Below are positions 29,925 through 38,270 of a DNA stretch of 64,000 nt, piece by piece. Source of the stretch: [Erwinia] mediterraneensis (GTDB lineage Bacteria; Pseudomonadota; Gammaproteobacteria; Enterobacterales; Enterobacteriaceae); assembly GCF_900604315.1 (NCBI RefSeq), contig NZ_LR026978.1, positions 2,556,325-2,620,324 of the forward strand. Reading direction: 5' to 3'. Position numbers and translations under genes: made by a program. How positions within the stretch are numbered: position 1 is the first letter of the stretch; each line of letters opens with the position of its first letter. The notes under the pieces are model-generated. The model ran no database searches. It was not told the origin of the DNA and saw only the letters and a program-made list of their open reading frames with translations.

Positions 29925-29958
29925 AGCCCGGCAGCGTGATGCTGTCCGGGCTGTTTTT
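29925..29958 (+). terminator. Rho-independent terminator of cysS
   Basis: AGCCCGG-CAGC stem pairing with GCTG-T-CCGGGCT (29925-29952, one bulge) followed by GTTTTT. Confidence 0.88.
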
Positions 29959-29984
29959 CCTGCGGCGACGCCTTATGGCTGTCT

Positions 29985-31001
29985 CTACGCCGATTCCCGC
30001 ACCACTAACTCGCCAGAGAGCGTAATACGCTGCGTCCTGAGCACTGGCTCTTTGAGCGTACGTATAATCAGTTCAGCCGCCTGCCGTCCGGTTTCTTCAC
30101 TGGCGGAAGCCACATAGGTGAAGGAGGGGGAGGTGAGGTTGATGTGCAGCATATCTTCAAAGCCTACCAGCGCCACCTGTTGGGTGAGAAACACATCTTT
30201 CCCGACGGTTCGTCCAACATGATGGATGCCGGAAAGGGCGCCAATCATCGCATCGGGCGAGTGACAGAGCAGGGCGGTGAAGGTGTTATTCTGTTCCAGT
30301 AACTGGCGCGTCACAAAACTGGCTGAATGGGTGTCGTCGTTACACACCGGTGTCGCCTCGGCGCGCAGTGTCAGGCCATACTGGGTCATGGCGCTGCGAA
30401 ATCCCAGCAGACGCTGCTGGCGAATCAGGTCACCTTCGCTGCCGCCGATATAGGCGATATGACGATGCCCGCGCTCAATCAGATAGCGTGCCGCCAGGTT
30501 GGCGGCCTGGCGGTTATCACGCATTACCAGGTTGCACTCTTCTTCCAGCAGCGATTGCGATACCACCACCAGCGGCATCGGACAGTGGCGAATTTGTTCG
30601 GGTAGCCGCGCGCTGTGCGTGTCTGACGCCAGATAGATGACGCCCGCCACACCCTGCTGTTTGAAGGAAAGCAGGCAGCGCTCCAGGTGCTCGCCATCAT
30701 TGAGTGGCTGGCCCAGGAATACCATATAGCCCTGTTTTTCCAGTTCCAGCACCACGCTGGCCATCACTTTAATGGAAAAGCTGTCGCTGAAATCGCGCAA
30801 TATCAGGCCGATCAGATTGGAGGTACTGGAGCGGAGATTAGCGGCGGCAACATTATGCACATAGCCCAGGGTGTTAATCGCCGCCTGCACGCGTTCAATG
30901 GTTGCGTCTGAGATCTTTCCTTTCTGACGCAGCACCAGCGAAACGGTAGAGACCGAGACCCCGGCCTCTCTGGCTACATCAATAATACTGACTTTCTTCA
31001 C
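29985..31001 (-). CDS. LacI-family repressor (MalI-like)
   Basis: A 338-aa repressor with an N-terminal LacI helix-turn-helix (VSIIDVAREAGVSVSTVSLVLRQKGKIS), hinge helix and a periplasmic-binding-like sensor domain. The DNA-reading segment resembles E. coli MalI. The start chosen is GTG 31001, which has AGGGAG 5 nt upstream; a GTG at 31031 adds ten residues but has a poor ribosome site. It lies 55 bp after the PTS permease gene on the same strand, so repressor and transporter form one operon, and tandem LacI-type operators precede the permease. The inducer is unknown. Confidence 0.9.
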   Translation of the reverse strand: MKKVSIIDVAREAGVSVSTVSLVLRQKGKISDATIERVQAAINTLGYVHNVAAANLRSSTSNLIGLILRDFSDSFSIKVMASVVLELEKQGYMVFLGQPLNDGEHLERCLLSFKQQGVAGVIYLASDTHSARLPEQIRHCPMPLVVVSQSLLEEECNLVMRDNRQAANLAARYLIERGHRHIAYIGGSEGDLIRQQRLLGFRSAMTQYGLTLRAEATPVCNDDTHSASFVTRQLLEQNNTFTALLCHSPDAMIGALSGIHHVGRTVGKDVFLTQQVALVGFEDMLHINLTSPSFTYVASASEETGRQAAELIIRTLKEPVLRTQRITLSGELVVRESA

Positions 31002-31085
31002 ATCCGCTCCCTGCTGTTCGCCGTTATCCACCTGAAATAACAGCGTCTCCCGGGGCGACGGGAGACGCCTCAGTGCAGCATAGTA

Positions 31086-32591
31086 TTACTTCGCGATCTG
31101 GCTGGACATGCTTTGCGCGATAAATTGTGCCCTGGCGCCAAAAATCACCTGAACGCCATTATCGCCGACAAACACCACCCCGCGGGCACCGATGCCGTTA
31201 AGACCTTCGCGGTCCACCATTTCGCTTTTCTCGACTTCAAGGCGCAGGCGCGTAATGCATGAGCCTACGGAAGCGATGTTCTGCGCGCCGCCCATCAGGC
31301 CGATGATTTCGCTGGCGAGCTCAGCATCGGTCTTATTATTGGTCGTGGCGGTCACATCAGTACGGCCCGGCGTTTTGACATCGAAACGACGGATAACAAA
31401 GCGGAAGGTGAAGTAGTAAATCAGCGCCATCGGAACGCCGACAATCACCGCATTGAGGAAATTGGTCTGATAACCGTTAAAGGAAGGCAGAATCCCGAAA
31501 GAGATATAGTCAATCAGGCCGGCGGAGAATGACTTGGCGATGTGAGCGTGCAGCAGATACATCATCATATAGGCCAGACCCGCCATGATGGCGTTAAAGA
31601 CATAGAGGATCGGCGCAACGAAAATAAAGGTAAATTCTACCGGCTCGGTGATCCCCGTCAGGAAGCAGGTCAGGGCAGCGGAGAAAAGGATGCCGGAGGC
31701 GATCTTCTTGTTTTTGCTGTGCGCTTCCTGGTACATCGCCAGGCAGGCCGCAGGCAGAGCGAACAGCATCAGCGGGAATTCACCCTGCATAAACTTACCG
31801 GCATTCTGATAGGTGTCGCTGCTGAAGGATTTCGTGCCTTCTTCCAGCATTTTAAACCAGATGCTCTGATCGCCGTGGATCACCTGACCTGCCTGAGTGG
31901 TGTAGTCGCCAAAGGAGTACCAGAAAGAGGGGTACCAGATATGGTGCAGGCCAAGCGGGATCAATGCGCGTTCCACCAGGCCAAAAATAAAGGTGGAGGC
32001 CGCCTGGTTATCACCGTTGACCATCACCGACAGGGCGTCGATACCGTTCTGAATATGCTGCCAGATATAAGGTAACAGCAGGCCGAGCAGGAATGAGAGG
32101 AAAGCGGTGGCGATGGCCACAAAGCGTTTCCCGGAGAAGAAGCCGAGGAACTCCGGCAGCTGCAGAGTATGGAAGCGGTTATAGCACCAGGCAGCAAGAA
32201 TGCCGCAGATCAGACCGCCAAAGACGCCCATCTGCAGCGTAGTAATACCCACCACCATCGCATATTTCCCGCCCTGAGAGGCCATTTCCGGCGTGATATT
32301 TAACAATGTGCCGATGGTGATATTGGTGACAAAGACCGATACGGCGGCGGAGAGCGCGGCGATACCCGACTCGGACGCCAGACCGACCGCGGAACCAATC
32401 GCAAACAGCAGCGGCAGGTTATCGAAGATGACGCCGCCAGCGTTCATCATCAGCGGCAGATGAAATTTATCACCAAACGCCAGCAGCAGACCGGCGGCAG
32501 GCAGCAGCGAGATAGGCAGCATTAAGGCGCGCCCAATCATCGACAATTTAGACAGCGATTTCACAAATCCGGATAGCAGACTCATACCCAT
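31086..32591 (-). CDS. PTS sugar permease EIIBC (glucose/maltose, MalX/PtsG type)
   Basis: A 501-aa inner-membrane permease. The EIIC part spans roughly residues 10-390 with about ten helices (IPLGLHHIWYPSFW, LTGITEPVEFTFIF). The EIIB domain at the C-terminus carries the phosphorylated Cys445 in GSCITRLRL. No EIIA is fused, so phosphate would come from a separate EIIA such as Crr. Closest by look to MalX and PtsG; the sugar cannot be read from sequence. In E. coli malX is followed by malY and divergent from malI; here malY is absent and the MalI-like repressor is downstream on the same strand. Confidence 0.92.
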   Translation of the reverse strand: MGMSLLSGFVKSLSKLSMIGRALMLPISLLPAAGLLLAFGDKFHLPLMMNAGGVIFDNLPLLFAIGSAVGLASESGIAALSAAVSVFVTNITIGTLLNITPEMASQGGKYAMVVGITTLQMGVFGGLICGILAAWCYNRFHTLQLPEFLGFFSGKRFVAIATAFLSFLLGLLLPYIWQHIQNGIDALSVMVNGDNQAASTFIFGLVERALIPLGLHHIWYPSFWYSFGDYTTQAGQVIHGDQSIWFKMLEEGTKSFSSDTYQNAGKFMQGEFPLMLFALPAACLAMYQEAHSKNKKIASGILFSAALTCFLTGITEPVEFTFIFVAPILYVFNAIMAGLAYMMMYLLHAHIAKSFSAGLIDYISFGILPSFNGYQTNFLNAVIVGVPMALIYYFTFRFVIRRFDVKTPGRTDVTATTNNKTDAELASEIIGLMGGAQNIASVGSCITRLRLEVEKSEMVDREGLNGIGARGVVFVGDNGVQVIFGARAQFIAQSMSSQIAK

Positions 32592-32610
32592 TCCCCCTGA
32601 AGAGCGTTTT

Positions 32611-32656
32611 AACAGCGTTGTTATTGTCAGTAGAACGTTTTACTAGAACGTTCTAC
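32611..32656. promoter_or_regulatory. Tandem LacI-family operators before the PTS operon
   Basis: Two dyads centred on CG touch each other: GTAGAACGTTTTAC (32630-32643) and CTAGAACGTTCTAC (32643-32656). A weaker AACAGCGTTGTT lies at 32611-32622. They start 20-40 bp before the permease gene. The core AAACGTTY matches the MalI operator style, so the downstream repressor is the likely ligand. Confidence 0.8.
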
Positions 32657-32801
32657 TTATCCTTCAATATGCCTGATCGCGCTGCAACAAGATTTTCACA
32701 TTCAGCGATACGAAATAGTGATAGTTTGACGCCGATCGAATTTTGCCGGGGAAAAGTGCGCGTGTCAGGGGAGAAGGGGGGCCGGGGAAAGCAAGGAGAA
32801 A

Positions 32802-32828
32802 GCCGGGCGGCAGAATGCCTGACCCGGC
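32802..32828 (-). terminator. Possible terminator of ybcJ/folD
   Basis: GCCGGG/CCCGGC stem with an inner GGCA/TGCC stem, followed on the minus strand by TTTCTCCTT. The T-run is poor. Confidence 0.5.
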
Positions 32829-32843
32829 CTGCATAACAGAAGG

Positions 32844-33065
32844 TTATTCAGCGGAACCGGTTACCGTGACGTTGTGCCCGGCAAAAGAGACTTTCTGTCC
32901 GGCCACAATTTTGCAGCGCTTGCGGGTTTCCACCACGCCGTCAACTTTTACCTGCCCTTCGCTGATGGCGATTTTTGCCTGTGCGCCACTTTCACTCCAG
33001 CCTTCCAGCTTCAGCAGGTCACACAGTTCAACGTAGGGGTGTTTACCCAGGGCAAAATTTGCCAT
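32844..33065 (-). CDS. ybcJ: S4-like RNA-binding protein YbcJ
   Basis: A 73-aa ribosome-associated S4-domain protein. The whole domain is present (ELCDLLKLEGWSESGAQAK, EGQVKVDGVVETRKRCKI). AGGAGAGCTGAG precedes the ATG at 33065 (MANFALGKHP); the upstream extension is inside folD. It follows folD with one base between stop and start, as in E. coli. Confidence 0.94.
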   Translation of the reverse strand: MANFALGKHPYVELCDLLKLEGWSESGAQAKIAISEGQVKVDGVVETRKRCKIVAGQKVSFAGHNVTVTGSAE

Positions 33066-33066
33066 C

Positions 33067-33933
33067 TCAGCTCTCCTGAATATCGTGCCAGGCTTCGCAT
33101 GCCTGCAGCGTATTTTCAATCAGTGTGGCCACCGTCATCGGTCCAACACCACCCGGCACCGGCGTGATATAAGCCGCGCGTTCGCTGGCGGCATGAAAAT
33201 CGACGTCGCCGACCACTTTGCCGTTTTCCAGACGGTTAATGCCTACATCAATGACAACCGCCCCCGGCTTGATCCAGTCGCCCGGAATAAAGTTCGGCTT
33301 GCCTACCGCCACGACCAGCAAATCGGCATGTTCTACGTGATGACGCAGATCTTTGGTGAAGCGATGGGTCACGGTGGTGGTGCAACCCGCCAGCAGCAGT
33401 TCCATGCTCATTGGACGGCCAACGATATTGGACGCGCCTACGACCACCGCATTCAGACCGAAGGTGTCAATATTATAGCGTTCCAGCAGGGTGACGATAC
33501 CGCGCGGCGTGCAGGGGCGCAGCTTTGGCGCGCGCTGACACAGGCGACCTACGTTATAGGGATGGAAGCCATCCACATCTTTGTCCGGTACGATGCGTTC
33601 CAGCACCTTAACGTTATCGATGCCTGCCGGTAAGGGCAGCTGCACCAGAATGCCGTCGATCTCCCTGTCGTTATTCAGCTCATCAATCAGCTGCAGCAGC
33701 TCGGCTTCGCTGGTGGTAGCGGGGAGATCGTAAGAGCGGGAGATAAAGCCAACCTCTTCACAGGCACGACGTTTGCTGCCGACATAGATTTGCGAAGCGG
33801 GGTTTTCGCCGACCAAAACGACCGCCAGTCCAGGGGCGCGTTTACCCGCCGCCAGGCGCTGCTTTACTTTTTCCGCAACCTCAAGGCGTACCTGCTGCGC
33901 AATCGTTTTGCCATCAATAATTTTTGCTGCCAT
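33067..33933 (-). CDS. folD: Methylenetetrahydrofolate dehydrogenase / cyclohydrolase
   Basis: Bifunctional cytosolic enzyme that interconverts 5,10-methylene-THF and 10-formyl-THF. The 288-aa length equals that of E. coli FolD. Signatures are [19 protein letters not shown] with the catalytic Lys region (YVGSKRRAC), [10 protein letters not shown], and the NADP site [10 protein letters not shown], with [12 protein letters not shown] near the end. The start at 33933 ([10 protein letters not shown]) matches the family. The argU tRNA lies upstream in the opposite direction, as in E. coli. Confidence 0.97.
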   Translation of the reverse strand: MAAKIIDGKTIAQQVRLEVAEKVKQRLAAGKRAPGLAVVLVGENPASQIYVGSKRRACEEVGFISRSYDLPATTSEAELLQLIDELNNDREIDGILVQLPLPAGIDNVKVLERIVPDKDVDGFHPYNVGRLCQRAPKLRPCTPRGIVTLLERYNIDTFGLNAVVVGASNIVGRPMSMELLLAGCTTTVTHRFTKDLRHHVEHADLLVVAVGKPNFIPGDWIKPGAVVIDVGINRLENGKVVGDVDFHAASERAAYITPVPGGVGPMTVATLIENTLQACEAWHDIQES

Positions 33934-34069
33934 CAGAGAGGAAATCCACTGTATTGTGATGAATCGGGGGAAGGCGCCTATTTTGTCAGAAGCGCGGCGT
34001 GCTGTCAGGCACTGAATCAATGCGGTTGTCTGAATCTTCAGCAACCACCCGCAATACAGAGCAAAATTA

Positions 34070-34097
34070 TTGACTCATCGGGTCGTGACCGTATAAT
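34070..34097 (+). promoter_or_regulatory. Promoter of tRNA-Arg(TCT)
   Basis: TTGACT (34070-34075) and TATAAT (34092-34097) with a 16-bp spacer lie 15 bp before the tRNA. A G/C-rich discriminator follows the -10. Confidence 0.85.
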
Positions 34098-34112
34098 CCA
34101 CGCAATCCCCGT

Positions 34113-34189
34113 GCGCCCTTAGCTCAGCTGGATAGAGCACCGGCCTTCTAAGCCGTAGGTCGCAGGTTCGAATCCTGCAGGGCGTGCCA
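34113..34189 (+). tRNA. argU: tRNA-Arg (anticodon TCT)
   Basis: A 77-nt cloverleaf with encoded CCA; anticodon loop CTTCTAA, T-arm GCAGGTTCGAATCCTGC. It reads the rare AGA codon. The acceptor stem is GCGCCCT/AGGGCGT, so pair 1-72 is G-U, whereas E. coli argU has G-C. The 3' end is the prophage attachment site, and the changed base may have been brought by the phage copy of the att core. folD-argU is the same site used by DLP12 in E. coli K-12. Confidence 0.97.
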
Positions 34190-34204
34190 TTAAATTTCAA
34201 GTAG

Positions 34205-35368
34205 TTAGCTCTCTCCTTCCGCCTTCAAATTTTCCCTGTGGGACAGATTTGGGACACGATTGCCAAAAATCGCGTCAATTTGCCTCGCATGCTCCGTTAA
34301 ATGGTTAGGCGCCAGATGTGCATAACGCTGCACCATCTCGATGCTTTCCCAGCCACCCATTTCCTGTAATGCCGATAACGGGACGCCAGCCTGAATTAAC
34401 CAGCTCGCCCAAGTGTGTCGAAGGTCATGAAATCGAAAGTCCTCAATACCGGCTCTTTTTAATGCTGCCCGCCATGCAGTATTTGAATCGACGCGCATCT
34501 TCCTGACGCTCGCCGTTGTCGTTCCGTCATTCCGCTTCACAGCTTCGGTGTGTACGAACACCCAGTTGTGATGCTTGCCAAGCTGCCGCTTCAGAACGGC
34601 GCAGGCTGTGTCATTCAGTGCAACGCCAATTGCTCTGCCTGACTTACTTTCCTCCGGGTATATCCACGCCACCTTGCGCTGCATATCAATTTGCTGCCAC
34701 TTCAAATCGACAATGTTTGACCGGCGCAAGCCTGTCGCCAGAGCAAACTCTACGGTAGACTTAAGAGGTTCAGGGCATTCATCAATCAGTCGTTGAGCCT
34801 CAGCGGGTTCGAGCCACCGCACCCGCTTATTTCTCTCCTGAGGCACCTTAATGACAGGTGACTTCTCGATCCACTTCCATTCCCTTTCTGCCGCTCGCAT
34901 CAGAGCCTTCATTAATGCCAGGTGCTTTGCCTTGGTTGACGTTGATACGGGGGCTGGCTTATAGGGCCCGATATCCACGCCTTTCTTTTTCATCGACGCG
35001 GCTCGCATCCCCCATCTTTCTGCTGCCTTCCTGTTAGTCATCCGGCTTACAGCCGCATAAATTTTTGCTTCGCTGATATCCTTCAGCAGCACCCCTTCAA
35101 AATGCATGAGCCAGAATCCGATCCGGCCCTTATCGGCATCGAGTGACTTTTTATGCGCCTTCTCTTCCAGCCATCGCAGGCAGGCTTCTTCGAACGTTAC
35201 ATCCGGGAAATCACCCAGGCGCTCTATTCGCCATAACTCAGCCTTTCGCCGGTCGTGCAACTCCTGTGCTTGCTTTCGGTCCTCTGTGCCAAGAGATTCT
35301 TTAATTCGCTTGCCGCCCGGCGTCGTGTAACTCCCGTACCAGACGGAACCTCTGCGGAAGATCGACAT
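34205..35368 (-). CDS. int: Tyrosine-type integrase (P22/DLP12 IntD family)
   Basis: Site-specific recombinase that inserts and excises the prophage at argU. The 387-aa product has the arm-binding N-domain ([18 protein letters not shown]), a core-binding domain and the catalytic domain with R215 (TGLRRSN), K242 region, H314-x-x-R317 (HDLRHTW), W340 and the nucleophile Y349 (RYAHLAPN). It closely recalls P22 Int and IntD of DLP12; the latter also targets argU. The first 145 bp overlap xis. Confidence 0.96.
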   Translation of the reverse strand: MSIFRRGSVWYGSYTTPGGKRIKESLGTEDRKQAQELHDRRKAELWRIERLGDFPDVTFEEACLRWLEEKAHKKSLDADKGRIGFWLMHFEGVLLKDISEAKIYAAVSRMTNRKAAERWGMRAASMKKKGVDIGPYKPAPVSTSTKAKHLALMKALMRAAEREWKWIEKSPVIKVPQERNKRVRWLEPAEAQRLIDECPEPLKSTVEFALATGLRRSNIVDLKWQQIDMQRKVAWIYPEESKSGRAIGVALNDTACAVLKRQLGKHHNWVFVHTEAVKRNDGTTTASVRKMRVDSNTAWRAALKRAGIEDFRFHDLRHTWASWLIQAGVPLSALQEMGGWESIEMVQRYAHLAPNHLTEHARQIDAIFGNRVPNLSHRENLKAEGES

Positions 35369-35595
35369 GATATTTTCTCCTCATGTGCAACCGCCGCGCT
35401 CACGGCGACAGTGTGCATTGGATTGTTGAGAGCGGCAATACAGGCCTGGCGGGTGAGAAGGTAAGGTGACCTGGTTTTAGACGGATCCTTCCGTGTCGCA
35501 GGCAGTCGGCCGGAGCGTATCCACTGCAAAGCGGTAGGCCGTGAAATGCCAAGAAATGCGCAGGCTTCATCCATGGAAAGCGAATAAGTTTCCAT
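35224..35595 (-). CDS. xis: Excisionase (P22 Xis-like)
   Basis: Small directionality factor, 123 aa. The N-terminal helix-turn-helix ([33 protein letters not shown] split here as one motif) and [14 protein letters not shown] match P22 Xis. The start at 35595 ([11 protein letters not shown]) has GAGGAG upstream, better than the start nine codons earlier. It overlaps int out of frame by 145 bp, as in P22. Confidence 0.9.
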   Translation of the reverse strand: METYSLSMDEACAFLGISRPTALQWIRSGRLPATRKDPSKTRSPYLLTRQACIAALNNPMHTVAVSAAVAHEEKISCRSSAEVPSGTGVTRRRAASELKNLLAQRTESKHRSCTTGERLSYGE

Positions 35596-35622
35596 ATCTA
35601 CTCCTCTGGCGGCCATAGCCAC

Positions 35623-35654
35623 AAAAAAGGGCGAGGTCAGTTAAGCGCTCGCCC
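35623..35654 (-). terminator. Terminator before xis/int
   Basis: On the minus strand GGGCGAG (35648-35654) pairs with CTCGCCC (35629-35635), followed by TTTTTT. It separates the accessory operon from xis-int, so unmodified transcripts should stop here while N-modified ones read through. Confidence 0.85.
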
Positions 35655-35674
35655 GGAGAATGGGGTGGGGTTGG

Positions 35675-36259
35675 TCATGCTGCCTGGCCGGTTTCTTTTC
35701 TCTGGCAGGCAAGTAGCTTTCTTCCGATCGCCATTAGCGTGTCGCGCGGGACAAAACCTGTCAGGCCAAAATCAGACACGAACGGGTTCCATATGAGCAG
35801 CATCGATCCCTTGTTGTTTCCGTTAACGGGCTTGCCGGTATCGGCGCGGATAAAGGAGATCCGGCCATCAATGATAAAGCGAACCTCAGTGCAGGTTTTC
35901 CGCGCCAGACTAAACCACCCAACCGACGTATCGGCCGGAACGAGCATTACAGTGCCGATCCCGTTGCGGCACTCTTCATCAGCTTTCTTCACCCATGGAG
36001 AAATATCGCTGTAAGGTGGGTTACACCAGACGATGCCGATCGGAAGCTGCCCGGCCCAGTCCTGTTCCAGCGCGTTATCCGTTTCGGTGAAGTAAACCGG
36101 TAGTAAGTTATTCTGCGCGCTGGCTGCCACATCAGCGACAAAACGGAAGTCCCGGTTAAGAGCGGCGAATATCTCAGGCGGCGTCTGCCAGTTGTCACGG
36201 TGTGCCGGAGGTGTCTGGCTGTCGTGGTAGCCAGATATGGGGCGTATTTCATCAGGCAT
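35675..36259 (-). CDS. Phage DNA N6-adenine methyltransferase (Dam_phage family)
   Basis: A 194-aa methyltransferase of the compact phage Dam type. DNWQTPPEIF near residue 22 and the catalytic WCNPPYS (an NPPY form of the DPPY motif) are the family marks. It probably methylates adenine in short sites to guard phage DNA or affect packaging; the target site is not predictable from sequence. It is among the last genes of the leftward operon. Confidence 0.9.
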   Translation of the reverse strand: MPDEIRPISGYHDSQTPPAHRDNWQTPPEIFAALNRDFRFVADVAASAQNNLLPVYFTETDNALEQDWAGQLPIGIVWCNPPYSDISPWVKKADEECRNGIGTVMLVPADTSVGWFSLARKTCTEVRFIIDGRISFIRADTGKPVNGNNKGSMLLIWNPFVSDFGLTGFVPRDTLMAIGRKLLACQRKETGQAA

Positions 36260-36305
36260 AACAACTCCTCACGCAGAGCGCGATAGTGAATAGGGTGGGT
36301 GGGTG

Positions 36306-36617
36306 TTACTTCAGGGTAATGTGGGGGATTTTGCCGGCTAAGATGGCGTCGTAAACATCATCTCCGCATGACCAGCAGATATCGTTAAGCGCTTTGACTG
36401 CCTCCTCTCGCTTAATAAGCTCTTCGTGCGGCATGGGCCTGAATTCCCATTTATCAGTGTCCAATGCGCCGCAAGTGCCAGCTCTTGTCCAGAACCCGAA
36501 TATGGTTCCGAACTTTTCAGCTACCACATCAAAATCACTCCATCCGATCTGACCCTTCTGTTTTGCCTGACACTTTCCAACAGGCGGCAAACCTTCGCCA
36601 TTCCATTCAACGTTCAT
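36306..36617 (-). CDS. Phage protein of unknown function
   Basis: A 103-aa protein that starts MNVEWNGEGLPPVGKC. The first part recalls phage proteins that open with a short beta-rich WNGEGLPPVG segment, and the end has an acidic helix (EELIKREEAVKALNDICWSCGDD). AGAGG precedes the ATG. It overlaps the zinc-finger gene by 4 bp (ATGA). Function unknown. Confidence 0.75.
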   Translation of the reverse strand: MNVEWNGEGLPPVGKCQAKQKGQIGWSDFDVVAEKFGTIFGFWTRAGTCGALDTDKWEFRPMPHEELIKREEAVKALNDICWSCGDDVYDAILAGKIPHITLK

Positions 36618-36826
36618 ACCACACCTCTCTGTTTCTGCGCCCACTGCACCCGGCTATGGTCTTCTCTGCACTCAGCCGAACAATAATGCCCCTTGCTTAT
36701 CGGCTCCTCGCAGTAGTGACACTTGCCGGTAAACGTCATTCCCGGCTTTGGCCGGTTGGCCAGGGCAATGGCGATCAGCTGCTGCTCGCGTTCTGAGGCT
36801 TCGTCAAGAATATCGGCGTGACTCAT
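36614..36826 (-). CDS. Small zinc-finger protein (DksA/TraR-like C4)
   Basis: A 70-aa protein, MSHADILDEASEREQQ at the start, with a four-cysteine finger (CHYCEEPISKGHYCSAEC). N-terminal helix plus C4 finger recalls the phage TraR/DksA group, though it is short. It overlaps both neighbours by ATGA, so translation is coupled. Confidence 0.8.
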   Translation of the reverse strand: MSHADILDEASEREQQLIAIALANRPKPGMTFTGKCHYCEEPISKGHYCSAECREDHSRVQWAQKQRGVV

Positions 36827-37092
36827 GCTGCCACCTCCTTGAAAGCCTGCTCGCACTGCGCAGCTACGCGCTCGATATATTTCTCCAGATGCTCCAGGGA
36901 GGCAACGTCGGCAGTCCGGCCTTCAAGATGAAGAAGGGCCGCCACCAGTTACGAAAGCTTCGGAAAATATCCAACCGTCTGCTGGTATTCGCTTCCGGCG
37001 TTTTTACCTTCCTTGACCGTCTTTCGCTCATTCAGGATGTACTGATACTGGTCTCCAGTGACCACGTATTTTTCACTAATACTGATTTGCAT
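36823..37092 (-). pseudogene. DUF5405-like phage gene broken by one in-frame TAA
   Basis: From ATG 37092 the frame reads MQISISEKYVVTGDQYQYIL ... GYFPKLS and meets TAA at codon 48 (complement 36949-36951). It then goes on without a shift as LVAALLHLEGRTADVASLEH ... EQAFKEVAA to a TGA that overlaps the next gene's ATG. The intact protein would be 89 aa and looks like the DUF5405 family of phages. A CAA-to-TAA change fits. Because the downstream ATGA coupling is intact, the damage appears recent. Confidence 0.75.
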
Positions 37093-37114
37093 GTTGTTTT
37101 TCCAAATTTTGGGT

Positions 37115-37139
37115 ATAAAAAAACCTGCCGGAGCAGGTT
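37115..37139 (-). terminator. Rho-independent terminator in the leftward operon
   Basis: On the minus strand AACCTGC-TCCG-GCAGGTT followed by TTTTTTTAT. It lies directly after the 61-aa gene at 37144. Confidence 0.88.
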
Positions 37140-37143
37140 GGTT

Positions 37144-37329
37144 TTATATGAGGTTGAATTGAAGAATGTTTATATTTTCCTTCTCAAGATTAAGGCGCTC
37201 GCACTTGGATGTTATCCATTCATCAAGTGCAACCTCTCCGTCATAACCTTCAACAAAGGTGTGAAGTTTGATTGGTGGGTGTACTTCTTTTTCGATTTCA
37301 TATGAAACAAACCACTTCTTGGTAGTCAT
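37144..37329 (-). CDS. Small phage protein of unknown function
   Basis: A 61-aa acidic protein (MTTKKWFVSYEIEKEVHPPI) without membrane segments. It follows the next gene with a 4-bp ATGA overlap and is followed by a terminator. Not recognised. Confidence 0.7.
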   Translation of the reverse strand: MTTKKWFVSYEIEKEVHPPIKLHTFVEGYDGEVALDEWITSKCERLNLEKENINILQFNLI

Positions 37330-37568
37330 TCCTTGCTCTCCTTTTGATAAACCGGATCGCCGCCGCGCGGGAACTGCTGTGACAGGCTGCGATAGTGCTG
37401 AAGCCGCTCCTGAAAGTACGGCCGCAACGCTTCCGGCTGCTGCATCTCCACTTCATACGGGATAACCGGCTGGTTCATGCGCTCTTTGTAAGCAACGCCG
37501 GATGCGGCTAAATCGACGTTAACCTTATCCCTTTCTTCTTTGCTGCGTGCTGCGATATTGTGTGTCAT
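37326..37568 (-). CDS. Conserved small phage protein
   Basis: An 80-aa hydrophilic protein beginning MTHNIAARSKEERDKVNVDL. Proteins with this opening are frequent in the early left operons of enterobacterial prophages, but I know of no function. It overlaps the 61-aa gene by 4 bp. Confidence 0.75.
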   Translation of the reverse strand: MTHNIAARSKEERDKVNVDLAASGVAYKERMNQPVIPYEVEMQQPEALRPYFQERLQHYRSLSQQFPRGGDPVYQKESKE

Positions 37569-37603
37569 GCGATTCCTCCTGAGTGGAGTATATCTCGGTG
37601 AGA

Positions 37604-37843
37604 TTATTCTGGAACAGGTCGGGCGTACAGCGGTTCTATATAATATTCGCAGCCATCTTTAGTTGCTGCTTTGAGGGTGTTGTAATAAGCGCCGTCGCCA
37701 TAGTAGGCCACTGGATTGCTAAACGCCTTGCGCAGCGCCAGCAGTTCTTTTGCTAATGCCGCCGTTTCTGATGCTGACAATAGCTCATCCTCAGCTCCCA
37801 TTCGAATAGCTTCTTCCAGCCTTTGATCACTAATCATAATCAT
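37604..37843 (-). CDS. Ea22-like short phage protein
   Basis: A 79-aa protein, MIMISDQRLEEAIRMGAED. It has a helical N-terminal half (ETAALAKELLALRKAF) followed by NPVAYYGDG...EYYIEPLYARP. The helix-SNPVAYY-EPLY pattern is shared with the gene at 37995 and recalls the modular Ea22-type proteins of lambdoid phages. Role unknown. Confidence 0.75.
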   Translation of the reverse strand: MIMISDQRLEEAIRMGAEDELLSASETAALAKELLALRKAFSNPVAYYGDGAYYNTLKAATKDGCEYYIEPLYARPVPE

Positions 37844-38001
37844 CTCCTTACTTCACCACACTCAAGCTGAGCAAACGGCTTACGCTCCAGAATCCGCTTC
37901 TTCATCTGCGTACAGGCTTCAAGGGTGGGGTAAATTGTTTCTGATACTGGCATAGCGACAGGGAAGGTGGAGGTAACGAGGAGAACGAATCCGGCTAACA
38001 C
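37840..38001 (-). CDS. Small secreted or membrane phage protein (DUF1482-like)
   Basis: A 53-aa protein with GTG start at 38001, preceded by a very strong ribosome site (GGAGGTGAT, 6 nt before GTG when counted from GGAGG). The first 17 residues (LAGFVLLVTSTFPVAM) form a signal peptide or anchor, followed by a short domain with two Cys (EACTQMKKRILER, AQLECGEV). This plan resembles DUF1482 proteins. It overlaps the upstream stop (GTGTTAG) and the downstream start (ATGA), which strongly supports coding. Confidence 0.75.
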   Translation of the reverse strand: MLAGFVLLVTSTFPVAMPVSETIYPTLEACTQMKKRILERKPFAQLECGEVRR

Positions 38002-38270
38002 TCATCACCTCCGGTCAGTTTCGGTATGCGGATAAGCGGCTCCACTTGCCAGCCGTTTTCAAATGCGTCTGCAGCGTCATCATCTTCTTCAGGTGAGGTC
38101 AGCGAGACATCACGGCCATAATCGCTTTCGTTAAACCAGTAATAGGCAACCGGTTCGGATGCCGCCTTGCGCCAGGCGAGAAGCTCCCTTGCTATTTGGG
38201 TGCGTTCTGTCAGGTCGAAGCCGTAAGCCACGCCGCTCGCTATCTGCTCAAGCCGCTCTTTACTCACCAT
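37995..38270 (-). CDS. Ea22-like short phage protein
   Basis: A 91-aa protein that shares its architecture with the 37604 gene: helix (RTQIARELLAWRKAA), SEPVAYYWF, an acidic linker and VEPLIRIP at the end. The two look like diverged tandem copies. Translation of the next gene starts within its stop codon. Function unknown. Confidence 0.75.
   Translation of the reverse strand: MVSKERLEQIASGVAYGFDLTERTQIARELLAWRKAASEPVAYYWFNESDYGRDVSLTSPEEDDDAADAFENGWQVEPLIRIPKLTGGDEC

Noticed and set aside
36748-37305. 185-codon + strand frame in the leftward phage operon
   Set aside because: It is antisense to the zinc-finger gene, the DUF5405-like pseudogene and a terminator; the opposite strand explains the sequence better.
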